From Streptomyces sp. NRRL S-337 (GTDB lineage: Bacteria > Actinomycetota > Actinomycetes > Streptomycetales > Streptomycetaceae): a DNA stretch of 36,820 nucleotides. The translations under genes were made by a program, and so were the position numbers. Shown here piece after piece: positions 29,948 through 36,820 of the stretch (the stretch's first letter is position 1; each line of letters opens with the position of its first letter). The DNA is taken from the NCBI RefSeq assembly GCF_000720175.1, contig NZ_JOIX01000075.1, positions 1 to 36,820 on the forward strand, read 5' to 3'. The notes under the pieces were generated by a model. It ran no database searches, was not told the DNA's origin, and worked only from the letters and a program-made list of their open reading frames with translations.

Positions 29948-30304
29948 ATGAGCACCGAGCAGCCGCAGGATCCTCGGAACCGGCCTACCCAGCAGCAATA
30001 CCGGCCGCCGGCCCCGCCGCCGGGGCAGTTCGCTCCGTATCCGCCACGCCAACCTCAGCCGACCAGCGGTAAAGCGGTGGCTTCCATGGTTACCGGAATC
30101 GCGTCCCTGGTCATCCCTTTCATAGGAATCGTCACGGGGCCGCTTGCCATTGTCCTGGGCACCAGAGCGCGCGGCGAGATACAGCGCACCGGGCAAAAGG
30201 GCGATGGTCTGGCCATAGCGGGGCTGGTGACCGGCATCATCGGCTGCGTCGGCTACGCGATCTTCTTGATCCTCCTCATCATCGGCGCGGCAACCGGATC
30301 GTGA
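29948..30304 (+). CDS. DUF4190-domain membrane protein
   Basis: ATG 29948 has GGAAGTAGGA upstream. The 118-aa product has a Pro/Gln-rich cytoplasmic head (PPAPPPGQFAPYPPRQPQP), then two helices, VASMVTGIASLVIPFIGIVTGPLAIVLGTRA and GLAIAGLVTGIIGCVGYAIFLILLIIGA. These are linked by RGEIQRTGQKGDG, the DUF4190 signature. Such proteins are small envelope components of unknown role in actinomycetes. The 208-bp upstream gap (29740-29947) shows no clear promoter. Confidence 0.88.
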   Translation: MSTEQPQDPRNRPTQQQYRPPAPPPGQFAPYPPRQPQPTSGKAVASMVTGIASLVIPFIGIVTGPLAIVLGTRARGEIQRTGQKGDGLAIAGLVTGIIGCVGYAIFLILLIIGAATGS

Positions 30305-30336
30305 CGACGGGAGATCGTGACGACGGGACACGCATG

Positions 30337-30394
30337 CCAGGACCTCTTGGCGCAGCGGGTGTTCGACACCGCAGTGGCTGCCAAGAGGTCCTGG
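30337..30394 (+). terminator. Large hairpin terminator after the DUF4190 gene
   Basis: 15-bp perfect arms (30337-30351 and 30380-30394, CCAGGACCTCTTGGC) enclose a 28-base loop that has its own small GTGT/ACAC stem around TCG. It lies 33 bases after the stop codon. Confidence 0.85.
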
Positions 30395-30487
30395 TCGTTC
30401 GCGTCACTTCACCGGTTCCCGCCCCACCCCGCCGATCGGTTCAGATCAGTTCGGTGGCGGTCAGGTCGGTAGCGGCGGTCAGTGCGG

Positions 30488-30817
30488 TCAGGCGTTCTTA
30501 GGAGCCGCTTGCTGAACGACCTCGAAGGACCACAGGGTGGATCCGCTGGCAGCGGGCTTCGGTCGCTCGCCACCGGCCTGGTCCCCGCCCTGGTGCGCTG
30601 CCTTCATGGGCCCTTCCATCCACGCCTGGAACGACTCCTCGTCACGCCACCGCGTGTACACCAGGTAGTTGTCGGTGCCCTCCACCGGGCGCAGCAGCTC
30701 GAACCACTCGAAGCCGTCCGAGGAGTCCACCGTGCCCGCGCGGGAGGCGAAGCGCTTTTCCAGGACCTCGCGCTGTTCGGTGGGGACGGTCAGGACGTTG
30801 ATCTTCACGATGCTCAT
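30488..30817 (-). CDS. Antibiotic biosynthesis monooxygenase (ABM) / heme-degrading monooxygenase-like protein
   Basis: The 109-aa protein is one ABM ferredoxin-like domain: MSIVKINVLTVPTEQREVLEKRFASRAG, WFELLRPVEGTDNYLVYTRWRDEESFQAWMEGPMKAAHQ. The pattern W-F-E-L near residue 38 and the W-x-x-E-x-F-x-x-W stretch resemble IsdG/HmoA-type heme oxygenases. ABM proteins also act on quinones, so heme degradation is not proven. ATG 30817 is clear. It lies about 67 bases downstream of the DUF2330 gene and could be co-transcribed with it. Confidence 0.85.
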   Translation of the reverse strand: MSIVKINVLTVPTEQREVLEKRFASRAGTVDSSDGFEWFELLRPVEGTDNYLVYTRWRDEESFQAWMEGPMKAAHQGGDQAGGERPKPAASGSTLWSFEVVQQAAPKNA

Positions 30818-30884
30818 GGCCCCATCGTGCCGTACGGGACCGGTAAGGCGGCGTAAGGGGCGGCCGGGCGCCTGCTCGGTGCGC

Positions 30885-32039
30885 TCACCCGGTGGCGGGG
30901 GGCATGCGGCGGCGCCTGCGGGCGGCGACCGAGAGCGCCAGTGCTGCCGCTGCCGCCTGGAGGAGCAGCAGGGTCCCGGCGACCGTCACGATCCAGGCCG
31001 GGACGCCGGCCACCTCCAGCAGCGCGTACTCGTACCTGACCCGCCGGTACGGGGTGTCGTGGGCGGTGCGGCGCAGTTCGTGGTCGCCGGTGATGCGGTG
31101 CGGTTGCGGGAAGCTCTGGTCCATCGCGGTGAGGAAGACCGGGCGGCTGTCGGCGAGGTCCCGCAGAGGCCCCTGGGGGTGGATGCGGCCCGCGAAGAAG
31201 ACCTCGGGGCGGGAGCCGCCGATCGTGCTGCGCGGCTCCATCCGGTGCGGTGCGAGGACGTAGAGGCCCAGGGATTGCGGGGTCGTGGCCAGGGCGGAGA
31301 GTCGCATCGGGTAGACGAGCCGGGCGCTGGCGAAGGTCAGCCGCAGGGGATCGAGGGTGCCGGAGAGGGTGCGGTGCCGTTCGGCGGGGACCAGGCGGAT
31401 CGCCACGTACTCCCAGTGCTGGGACACGTAGGGGCCAAGGGCGCTCGCCAGGGGGGCGGGGAGGTGGAAACCGTTTGTTTTCAGCCAGTTGCGCAGTGCG
31501 CCGGGGTCGGTGGCGGTCAGCCGGGCGACGTCGAACGGGCCCAGCCGCTCGCGGCCGACGACCCCGACGCCGGGGCTGCCCGCCGACGGCGGCGGGGCCT
31601 CGGCGGCGTCCCCGTTGTGCCCGAAGGGCCAGTCGCCACCGTGCGGCCAGAAGTAGTGGCGCTGCACGACGGCCGGTTCGGTCAGCGTGGCGAGCCGGTC
31701 GAAGACGGCCGGATCGCCCAGTTTCACCGTGGCCCGGTGCGGTACGGGCATGATCCACGCGGCGTCGGGGGCGGTGCCGTTCACCTGCAGGCTCATCACG
31801 ATCTGCTCGGTCCGCCCGTCCCAGCGCACGACCGAGGTCTCCCGGCCCACGGCCATCGTGGTCTTCGGGTCGTGCACCATCGCCCCGCAACCACAGGCGT
31901 ACGCCGGGCGGGCCAGCGACACCAGCTGGACGGCCAGCAGCATCAGGACCACCAGCAGCGCCTGCCGGTTCGCCCGCCGCCGGCCGTCGGCCCGTGCCGC
32001 CGCCCGTCGCGCCCGTGGCCGGACCGTCGCCAGAGCCAT
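30885..32039 (-). CDS. DUF2330-domain exported membrane protein
   Basis: ATG 32039 with GGGGGA upstream gives 384 residues. A long basic N-terminus precedes the signal segment RQALLVVLMLLAVQLVSLARPAYA. The mature protein starts with CGCGAMVHDP, the conserved cysteine pair of DUF2330. The large extracytoplasmic domain contains VRWDGRTEQIVMSLQVNGTAPDAAWIMPVPH, and a final helix WIVTVAGTLLLLQAAAAALALSV anchors it, with a basic tail inside. Function unknown. A direct repeat around GGCAGGCTGC lies in its 5' region. Confidence 0.88.
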   Translation of the reverse strand: MALATVRPRARRAAARADGRRRANRQALLVVLMLLAVQLVSLARPAYACGCGAMVHDPKTTMAVGRETSVVRWDGRTEQIVMSLQVNGTAPDAAWIMPVPHRATVKLGDPAVFDRLATLTEPAVVQRHYFWPHGGDWPFGHNGDAAEAPPPSAGSPGVGVVGRERLGPFDVARLTATDPGALRNWLKTNGFHLPAPLASALGPYVSQHWEYVAIRLVPAERHRTLSGTLDPLRLTFASARLVYPMRLSALATTPQSLGLYVLAPHRMEPRSTIGGSRPEVFFAGRIHPQGPLRDLADSRPVFLTAMDQSFPQPHRITGDHELRRTAHDTPYRRVRYEYALLEVAGVPAWIVTVAGTLLLLQAAAAALALSVAARRRRRMPPATG

Positions 32040-32255
32040 GTCGTCCCCCGCCCTCTTCCTGCACCGTGTCTGACCTGGGCTTCGCGCCCCGCAGGCTGCT
32101 TGCTGTCCCCGGCAGGCTGCTCGCTGCCCTCGGCAGCCGGCAGCCGGCAGCGTCGACACAGACGGTGGGGAGGGGGTGGCCGGTTCCCGCCCCTGCCGTA
32201 CCCCTGCCCCGGACTCCGCGCCACGCCTCGGCCCCCCCGGCCCGAGGATGCCGCG

Positions 32256-32287
32256 AGGGCCCGGCCGGAGGTCTCCGGCCGGGCCCT
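32256..32287 (-). terminator. Terminator of the MHS transporter gene
   Basis: A 14-bp perfect stem (AGGGCCCGGCCGGA arm) closes the loop GGTC, 22 bases after the stop codon of the leftward transporter gene. Confidence 0.88.
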
Positions 32288-32309
32288 GCTCAGGGAGGGA
32301 AGGGTGCGG

Positions 32310-33794
32310 TCAGCGGGCCGCCCGTACGGCCTCCTGGGCCTCGGCCGCGGTCTCGACGGCCGGCGGGGAGCCCGGGAGCGGCTTGCGGGCGCTCTCCGAC
32401 ATCCGCCAGACGGCGATGCCGCCGATCACGGCCGCCGCCATCATGTAGTAGGCGGGCATCATCGTGTTGCCGGTCGCGCCGATCAGGGCGGTGACGACCA
32501 GCGGCGTGGTTCCGCCGAAGAGCGACACCGAGATGTTGAAGCCGATCGACAGCGAGCCGTAGCGCACCTTGGTCGGGAACAGCGCGGGCAGCGTGGCCGG
32601 CATCGTCGAGGTGAAGGTGACCAGCAGCAGCCCCAGCGCGGCCATGCCCAGCGCGATGGCGACCAGCGAACCCTGCCGGATCAGCAGCAGCGCGGGCACC
32701 GACAGCACCAGGAAGCCGGCGCAGCCCGCGGCGATGACCGGGCGACGGCCGAAGCGGTCGGAGAGCCGGCCCGCGAACGGCTGGACCACCATCATCAGCA
32801 CCATCACCGCGAGCACGACCAGCAGACCGTGCGTCTCGTCGTACTTCAGCTCCGAGGTCAGATAGCTCGGCATGTACGACAGCAGCATGTAGTCGGTGAC
32901 GTTGAAGACCAGGACCAGCCCGACGCACAGCAGCATCGACCGCCACTGGCCGAAGACCATCTCGCGGATGCCGATCCGCTTCTCGGCCTCGCGGCGCTCC
33001 TTCTCCTTGGTCCGCGCCTCCTTCTCCAACTGGGCGAAGGCCGGGGTCTCTTCGAGCCGCATCCGGAGGTAGAGGCCGATGATGCCCATCGGACCGGCGA
33101 TCAGGAAGGGGATCCGCCAGCCCCAGGAGTTGAGGTCCTCGGTGGACAGCAGGGCCGTCATCAACGTGACCAGGCCGGCGCCGCCGACGTAACCGGCCAG
33201 CGTGCCGAACTCCAGCCAGCTGCCCAGGAATCCGCGCTTCTTGTCGGGCGCGTACTCGGCGATGAAGGTCGAGGCGCCGCCGTATTCGCCACCGGTGGAG
33301 AAGCCCTGCACCAGGCGGGCGACGAGCAGCAGGATGGGCGCGCCGACGCCGATGGTGGCGTACGACGGGATCAGGCCGATGGCGAAGGTGCCCACCGCCA
33401 TCATGATCATGGTGATGGCCAGCACCTTCTGGCGGCCGATCCGGTCACCGAGCGGCCCGAAGACCATCCCGCCGATCGGACGCACCAGGAACGCCGCCGC
33501 GAACGCGCCGAACGTCGACAGCAACTGCGCGGTCGGATTCCCGGACGGGAAGAAGACGTGCCCGAGAGTGACCGCGATGTAGCTGTAGACGCCGAAGTCG
33601 AACCACTCCATCGCATTGCCCAGCGCGGCCGCCGACACCGCCCGCTTGACCATCGTGGGGTCGACGACGGTCACCTCGGGGGAGGACTGCTGCGGCTCTG
33701 CGTGCCGGTCCGGTCGCGGACCGGGTGACTCGGCACCGGCACGACTGCCGATGGGGGGACGGGGGCCGGGTGCGACGGGAGACTTCGTCGGCAC
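32310..33794 (-). CDS. MHS-family MFS transporter (ProP-like)
   Basis: GTG 33794 gives 494 residues; the first 45 are disordered, so a later start is possible. Helices run from about 50 to 475. ALGNAMEWFDFGVYSYIAVTLGHVFFPS is the classic start of metabolite:H+ symporters such as ProP. RPIGGMVFGPLGDRIGRQKVL, LLLVARLVQGFSTGGEYGGASTFIAEYAPDKKRGFLGSW and GRLSDRFGRRPVI are the family signatures. A charged loop with EKEARTKEKERREAEKR joins the two halves. Expected substrates are proline, betaine or organic acids, taken up with protons. Confidence 0.92.
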   Translation of the reverse strand: MPTKSPVAPGPRPPIGSRAGAESPGPRPDRHAEPQQSSPEVTVVDPTMVKRAVSAAALGNAMEWFDFGVYSYIAVTLGHVFFPSGNPTAQLLSTFGAFAAAFLVRPIGGMVFGPLGDRIGRQKVLAITMIMMAVGTFAIGLIPSYATIGVGAPILLLVARLVQGFSTGGEYGGASTFIAEYAPDKKRGFLGSWLEFGTLAGYVGGAGLVTLMTALLSTEDLNSWGWRIPFLIAGPMGIIGLYLRMRLEETPAFAQLEKEARTKEKERREAEKRIGIREMVFGQWRSMLLCVGLVLVFNVTDYMLLSYMPSYLTSELKYDETHGLLVVLAVMVLMMVVQPFAGRLSDRFGRRPVIAAGCAGFLVLSVPALLLIRQGSLVAIALGMAALGLLLVTFTSTMPATLPALFPTKVRYGSLSIGFNISVSLFGGTTPLVVTALIGATGNTMMPAYYMMAAAVIGGIAVWRMSESARKPLPGSPPAVETAAEAQEAVRAAR

Positions 33795-34254
33795 GTGTTC
33801 GCTCGCCTGCGCTCTCTGGGACGACTACAGGAACCGCCCGCCATCGGGTGGCGGGACATGACCCGCCATGGCAGCGACGGGCAGGCCCGCCGTCGAGCGG
33901 CGGGGCAAAGGTCGACCATAGGGGCAGAACGGTTCATCACGGACAGTGCGCGGATGACCGCGCAGGCGGTCGTATACCCGCTCCTTGCAGGGGAAACTCC
34001 CTTTTGCCGAGCAAGGTGAGGGACCTTCGTCTGTGATCCATCTCGCGGTGATCCGCTGCAACCGTCCACGGCTCTGTGGCATGCGTCACCCGATTTGGCC
34101 GCCCGAGTCACCCCGGGCCGGGGCGTACGCCGCGGGGCCGCACGCGAAACGGCGCGGCGGCACACAGCACCGCCGCGCCGAGACGGGATCGTCGCGTCCC
34201 CTCAAGGATCGGCCATGCCGCGCCGGCCCGCCACTCGGGAGCCCGGTTGGCCCG
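33795..34254. other. 460-bp intergenic region
   Basis: No supported gene; frames here are short. It must hold the promoter of the leftward transporter gene, for which TATACG (minus strand, around 33971-33976) is the best -10 candidate. At 34150-34180 an 11-bp stem (CGGCGCGGCGG) with a 9-base loop is a likely terminator of the CU044_5270 gene. Confidence 0.5.
34150..34180 (-). terminator. Terminator of the CU044_5270-family gene
   Basis: 11-bp perfect stem around CACACAGCA, 75 bases after the stop codon. The long distance lowers certainty. Confidence 0.6.
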
Positions 34255-35256
34255 TCACGGCATCCACGCCTCGTACGACATCACCTGTCCCGCCTTCACC
34301 TTGAAGTCCGGCTGGTCCGTGGTGAAGGTCTCCTCCAGGCCCAGCAGTTCGCCGGTCCGCGGGTCGAGGATCACCATCTGCCGCAGGCCCGTGCCGTCGT
34401 GCACATACGCCTCCCCGCGCCGCCCCAGCCGGTCGGTGACCGAACCGGCCGGACGCAGGCCACCGGCATCCGCCAGCATCCGTACGACGGCGGCCGTTTC
34501 GCGCGGCCCCGGGGTCCACTCCCCGCGGAACGAGGAGAGCGCCTGCAGCAGGGGGGTGACGGTACGGGCGCCGCCCGCCCCGCCGTACAGCCACCCCAGC
34601 TCCGCACGCAGCTTCGCCGGGTCCGTCGGCGGCCGCGTACGGGAGGCCAGGCCGCCGTGCTGCGCCTCGGAGCCCGCCGGGTAGGTCCTGCGGTGCAGGA
34701 CCTTGCCGTCGCTGACGGTCCGCCAGTGACCGTCGTCGTCATGGATGACCGGCCGGCCCGGGTGCCGGGGGTCGGTGGCCACGACCAGTTCGGAGCCGCT
34801 GCCGTCGGCGTTCCACCGGGTGATGCGCTCTTCGGGCACGGTGACGGGCGGCGCCGCGTCCGGGCCCGCCTGCATGCTCAGGTACCAGCTCTGCACATGG
34901 CTGCCCCGGTGCGGCCCGTCCCCCGGAGCGGCCGCCCGGGCCCTGGCCTCGGCCCTGCGCGCGAGTTCGGCCAGCGGGACCGGCCGGGTGTCGGCGTGCG
35001 GCACGATCGGGCCGGGCGCCGCGGCCGCGGGGCTGCTGCCGGCGTCGGAGAGGAGGAAGCAGACCACCGCCACCAGCGCGAGCACCGCCGCCTCCGCGCG
35101 CAGCATCAGCCGGCGCCCGGCCCGCCGGGTGCGCGTGTGGTGCAGCAGCCGGGCAAGGCCCGCTTCGGCGCGGGCGTCCAGCGGGCGGTCCCGCCAGCGC
35201 CCCGCGCCGGCCGGTACCGGATCGGCCGCGCGCAGCAGCTCCAGTTCGTCACCCAT
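34255..35256 (-). CDS. CU044_5270-family protein, partner of the sigma factor
   Basis: ATG 35256 overlaps the end of the sigma gene (its TGA is at 35249-35251), and GGGGGC lies just upstream; ATG 35268 is another choice. The 333-aa protein starts with a short cytoplasmic part ([16 protein letters not shown]), then one membrane helix (RLMLRAEAAVLALVAVVCFLL, about residue 50-70). A large outside domain ends in LDPRTGELLGLEETFTTDQPDFKVKAGQVMSYEAW. This layout and the tight coupling to an ECF sigma gene are typical of the CU044_5270 family, presumed to act as membrane-bound partners or anti-sigma-like factors. Confidence 0.88.
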   Translation of the reverse strand: MGDELELLRAADPVPAGAGRWRDRPLDARAEAGLARLLHHTRTRRAGRRLMLRAEAAVLALVAVVCFLLSDAGSSPAAAAPGPIVPHADTRPVPLAELARRAEARARAAAPGDGPHRGSHVQSWYLSMQAGPDAAPPVTVPEERITRWNADGSGSELVVATDPRHPGRPVIHDDDGHWRTVSDGKVLHRRTYPAGSEAQHGGLASRTRPPTDPAKLRAELGWLYGGAGGARTVTPLLQALSSFRGEWTPGPRETAAVVRMLADAGGLRPAGSVTDRLGRRGEAYVHDGTGLRQMVILDPRTGELLGLEETFTTDQPDFKVKAGQVMSYEAWMP

Positions 35257-35800
35257 TGCGGCCCCCATTGCCGTCGTCTCCTGCTCGTGCGGACACCGTC
35301 GTCCGCGTACGGTCGATCTCCGCGCGCAGCCGGCGGCGCGCCCGGTGCAGCCGCATGGCCGCCGCGCTCCGGCCGCACCCGAGGGTCACCGCCAGTTCCT
35401 CGACGGTCAGTTCCTCCCAGGCGGTCAGCCGCAGCACCTCCTGGTCGGCGGACGAGAGCCGGGCCAGGGCCTCGTGCACCCAGGAGCCGGGCCGCTCGGC
35501 GTCCGGACTCTCCACGGTCTGCCGCCGGTGCGCCGCCTCGTGGTTGCCGAGGCGGTTCAGCAGCCGCCGGTAACGGCTCAGCCCGCGCACCGTGTTGGAC
35601 AGGCAGTTGCGAGCCACTGCGTAGAGCCAGGGCAGCGGGGACTCGGGGAGCTCGGTGCGGCGCCGCCAGGCTATGGAGAAGACCTCCGCCACCACTTCCT
35701 CGACCTCGTGTGCCGACCCGTCCAGCCGTCGCGCCACGAAGCGGCTGACCGCCCAGTAGTGCGCGCGATAGGCCTCGGCGAAGGCGTCGTCCGTGCTCAT
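35249..35800 (-). CDS. ECF-type RNA polymerase sigma factor
   Basis: ATG 35800 gives 183 residues. Region 2 contains [39 protein letters not shown] (the DVF-like motif) and [15 protein letters not shown]. Region 4 is [51 protein letters not shown], a full HTH. It is coupled to the CU044_5270 gene by overlap. A 14-bp element next to its start codon is repeated exactly at the start of the divergent ctaD-like gene. Its target promoters are unknown. Confidence 0.92.
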   Translation of the reverse strand: MSTDDAFAEAYRAHYWAVSRFVARRLDGSAHEVEEVVAEVFSIAWRRRTELPESPLPWLYAVARNCLSNTVRGLSRYRRLLNRLGNHEAAHRRQTVESPDAERPGSWVHEALARLSSADQEVLRLTAWEELTVEELAVTLGCGRSAAAMRLHRARRRLRAEIDRTRTTVSARAGDDGNGGRNG

Positions 35801-35803
35801 GAA

Positions 35804-35924
35804 CCGTTGGTGTCCGGCATGCCCCCGATCTTCACACCCGCACCGAGTGACACATGACACCCCTTCTCGCCCGGCCCGCGGGCCGGTTGGCGGTGAGGAT
35901 GACGGCCCTCCCGGACACCAACGG
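35804..35924. repeat. Mirror 14-bp elements beside the divergent sigma and ctaD start codons
   Basis: CCGGACACCAACGG (read in the direction of each gene) lies three bases before the sigma ATG (35804-35817, complement strand) and three bases before the ctaD ATG (35911-35924). The two copies are exact and form an inverted repeat around the shared promoter region. Confidence 0.75.
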
Positions 35925-35927
35925 GGC

Positions 35928-36820
35928 ATGAAGCTCCCCGTGAAGTGGCTCACCACCACTGACCACAAGACGATCGGCACGCTCTATCTGGTCACCGCCT
36001 TCGCGTTCTTCTGCGTCGGCGGGCTGCTGGCCCTCCTCATGCGCGCCGAACTGGCCCGGCCGGGCCACCAGATCATGTCGAACGAGCAGTTCAACCAGGC
36101 GTTCACGATGCACGGCACGATCATGCTGTTGATGTTCGCGACGCCGCTGTTCGCCGGATTCGCGAACTGGATCATGCCGCTGCAGATCGGCGCGCCCGAT
36201 GTCGCCTTTCCCCGGCTGAACATGTTCGCCTACTGGCTCTACCTCTTCGGATCGCTCATCGCGGTGGGCGGATTCCTGACCCCGCAAGGGGCGGCGGACT
36301 TCGGCTGGTTCGCCTATGCGCCGCTCTCGGACGCGGTGCATTCGCCGGGAATCGGCGGCGATATGTGGATCATGGGTCTGGCCTTCTCCGGCTTCGGCAC
36401 GATTCTGGGTGCGGTCAACTTCATCACGACCATCATCTGTATGCGTGCGCCCGGCATGACGATGTTCCGGATGCCGATCTTCACCTGGAACGTGCTGCTG
36501 ACCGGTGTGCTGGTCCTGCTGGCCTTCCCGGTCCTGGCCGCCGCGCTGTTCGGTGTACATCATCGCGCTGCCGTTCTTCGGCATCATTTCCGAGGTCATT
36601 CCGGTGTTCTCCAGGAAGCCGATGTTCGGTTACATCGGTCTGATCGCGGCGACGATTTCGATTGCCGGCCTTTCGGTCACGGTGTGGGCGCACCACATGT
36701 ACGTCACCGGTGGCGTGCTGTTGCCGTTCTTCTCCTTCATGACGTTCCTCATCGCCGTTCCGACCGGTGTGAAGTTCTTCAACTGGATCGGCACGATGTG
36801 GAAGGGCTCGCTGTCCTTCG
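35928..36820 (+). pseudogene. ctaD: Cytochrome c oxidase subunit I, internally deleted and frameshifted, 3' end outside window
   Basis: From ATG 35928, the first 208 codons match subunit [32 protein letters not shown] (heme a ligand His), [26 protein letters not shown] and a last [22 protein letters not shown]. At about 36552 the frame shifts by one: [33 protein letters not shown] and [22 protein letters not shown] continue in the next frame to the window edge. Compared with the family, some 35-38 residues are missing, including the WQHLFWFFGHPE segment with the CuB-ligand histidine. So it cannot make a working oxidase unless the reading is a sequence error. Streptomyces often has a second, intact ctaD, which would explain tolerance. 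Confidence 0.8.

Noticed and set aside
30669..33728. 1000-codon open frame on the plus strand
   Set aside because: Antisense to the ABM, DUF2330 and MHS transporter genes, with Arg/Gly/His-rich composition typical of GC-frame shadows.
1..36820. CRISPR array or insertion sequence
   Set aside because: No regularly spaced direct repeats with unique spacers and no transposase signature were seen. The tandem repeats present are short and head to tail.

Overview
The window is very GC-rich DNA with long overlapping open frames on both strands. Its gene families (DUF6251, DUF6284, RRQRL zinc protein, FtsK-type TraB, CU044_5270, DUF2330) are typical of Streptomyces or a close relative. It has two parts.

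1 to about 11,576 is the right-hand part of an actinomycete integrative and conjugative element (AICE). Nine genes read leftwards from 6787 to 405, the upper four joined by 4-base or TGATG overlaps. They encode DUF6284, a Pycsar-effector-like membrane protein, an SpdB-like spread protein, an RRQRL zinc protein, two small proteins, the FtsK/TraB DNA pump, DUF6251 and an unknown protein. Downstream of the pump gene is a cluster of GGGGAGGC octamers that looks like its transfer locus (clt). A leader region with hairpins and a pair of inverted 15-mers separates this operon from a rightward pair: an HTH protein with an unrecognised C-terminal domain, then a PP2C-type phosphatase. After a strong terminator come an unknown gene containing a 19-bp perfect hairpin, an XRE-like regulator behind three CRP-like boxes, and a small membrane protein. 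The right end holds a 52-bp repeat seen twice, a broken tRNA-Thr-like piece, and the 3' part of a tRNA-Val(UAC) followed by the tRNA's own terminator. That last piece is best read as attR. Integrase, replication gene and the intact tRNA should lie left of the window. An HNH nuclease fragment occupies the left edge.

11,600 to 36,820 is ordinary chromosome. It holds a VOC protein, a MarR-hydrolase operon, a small membrane protein, a P-loop kinase, a divergent cupin/TetR pair, a PrmB/HemK-like methyltransferase, a GNAT and a DedA protein. Next come a DoxX protein under a probable iron box, a large FAD/NAD(P)-binding protein, a secreted HNH nuclease, a FetB-like permease without a visible ATPase, a GDT1-type cation transporter and a HAD phosphatase. 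Then follow a peptidoglycan-binding-domain protein divergent from a drug exporter fused to a winged helix, another GNAT, a DUF4190 protein, an ABM monooxygenase, a DUF2330 protein, a ProP-like MHS transporter, and an ECF sigma factor with a CU044_5270 partner. The last gene is a cytochrome oxidase subunit I gene with an internal deletion and frameshift that removes the GHPE CuB-ligand motif.

The most interesting items are the HTH-plus-phosphatase module, the clt-like octamer cluster, the triple CRP-like boxes, the nested attachment-site remnants, and the broken ctaD sharing a 14-base leader with the neighbouring sigma gene.
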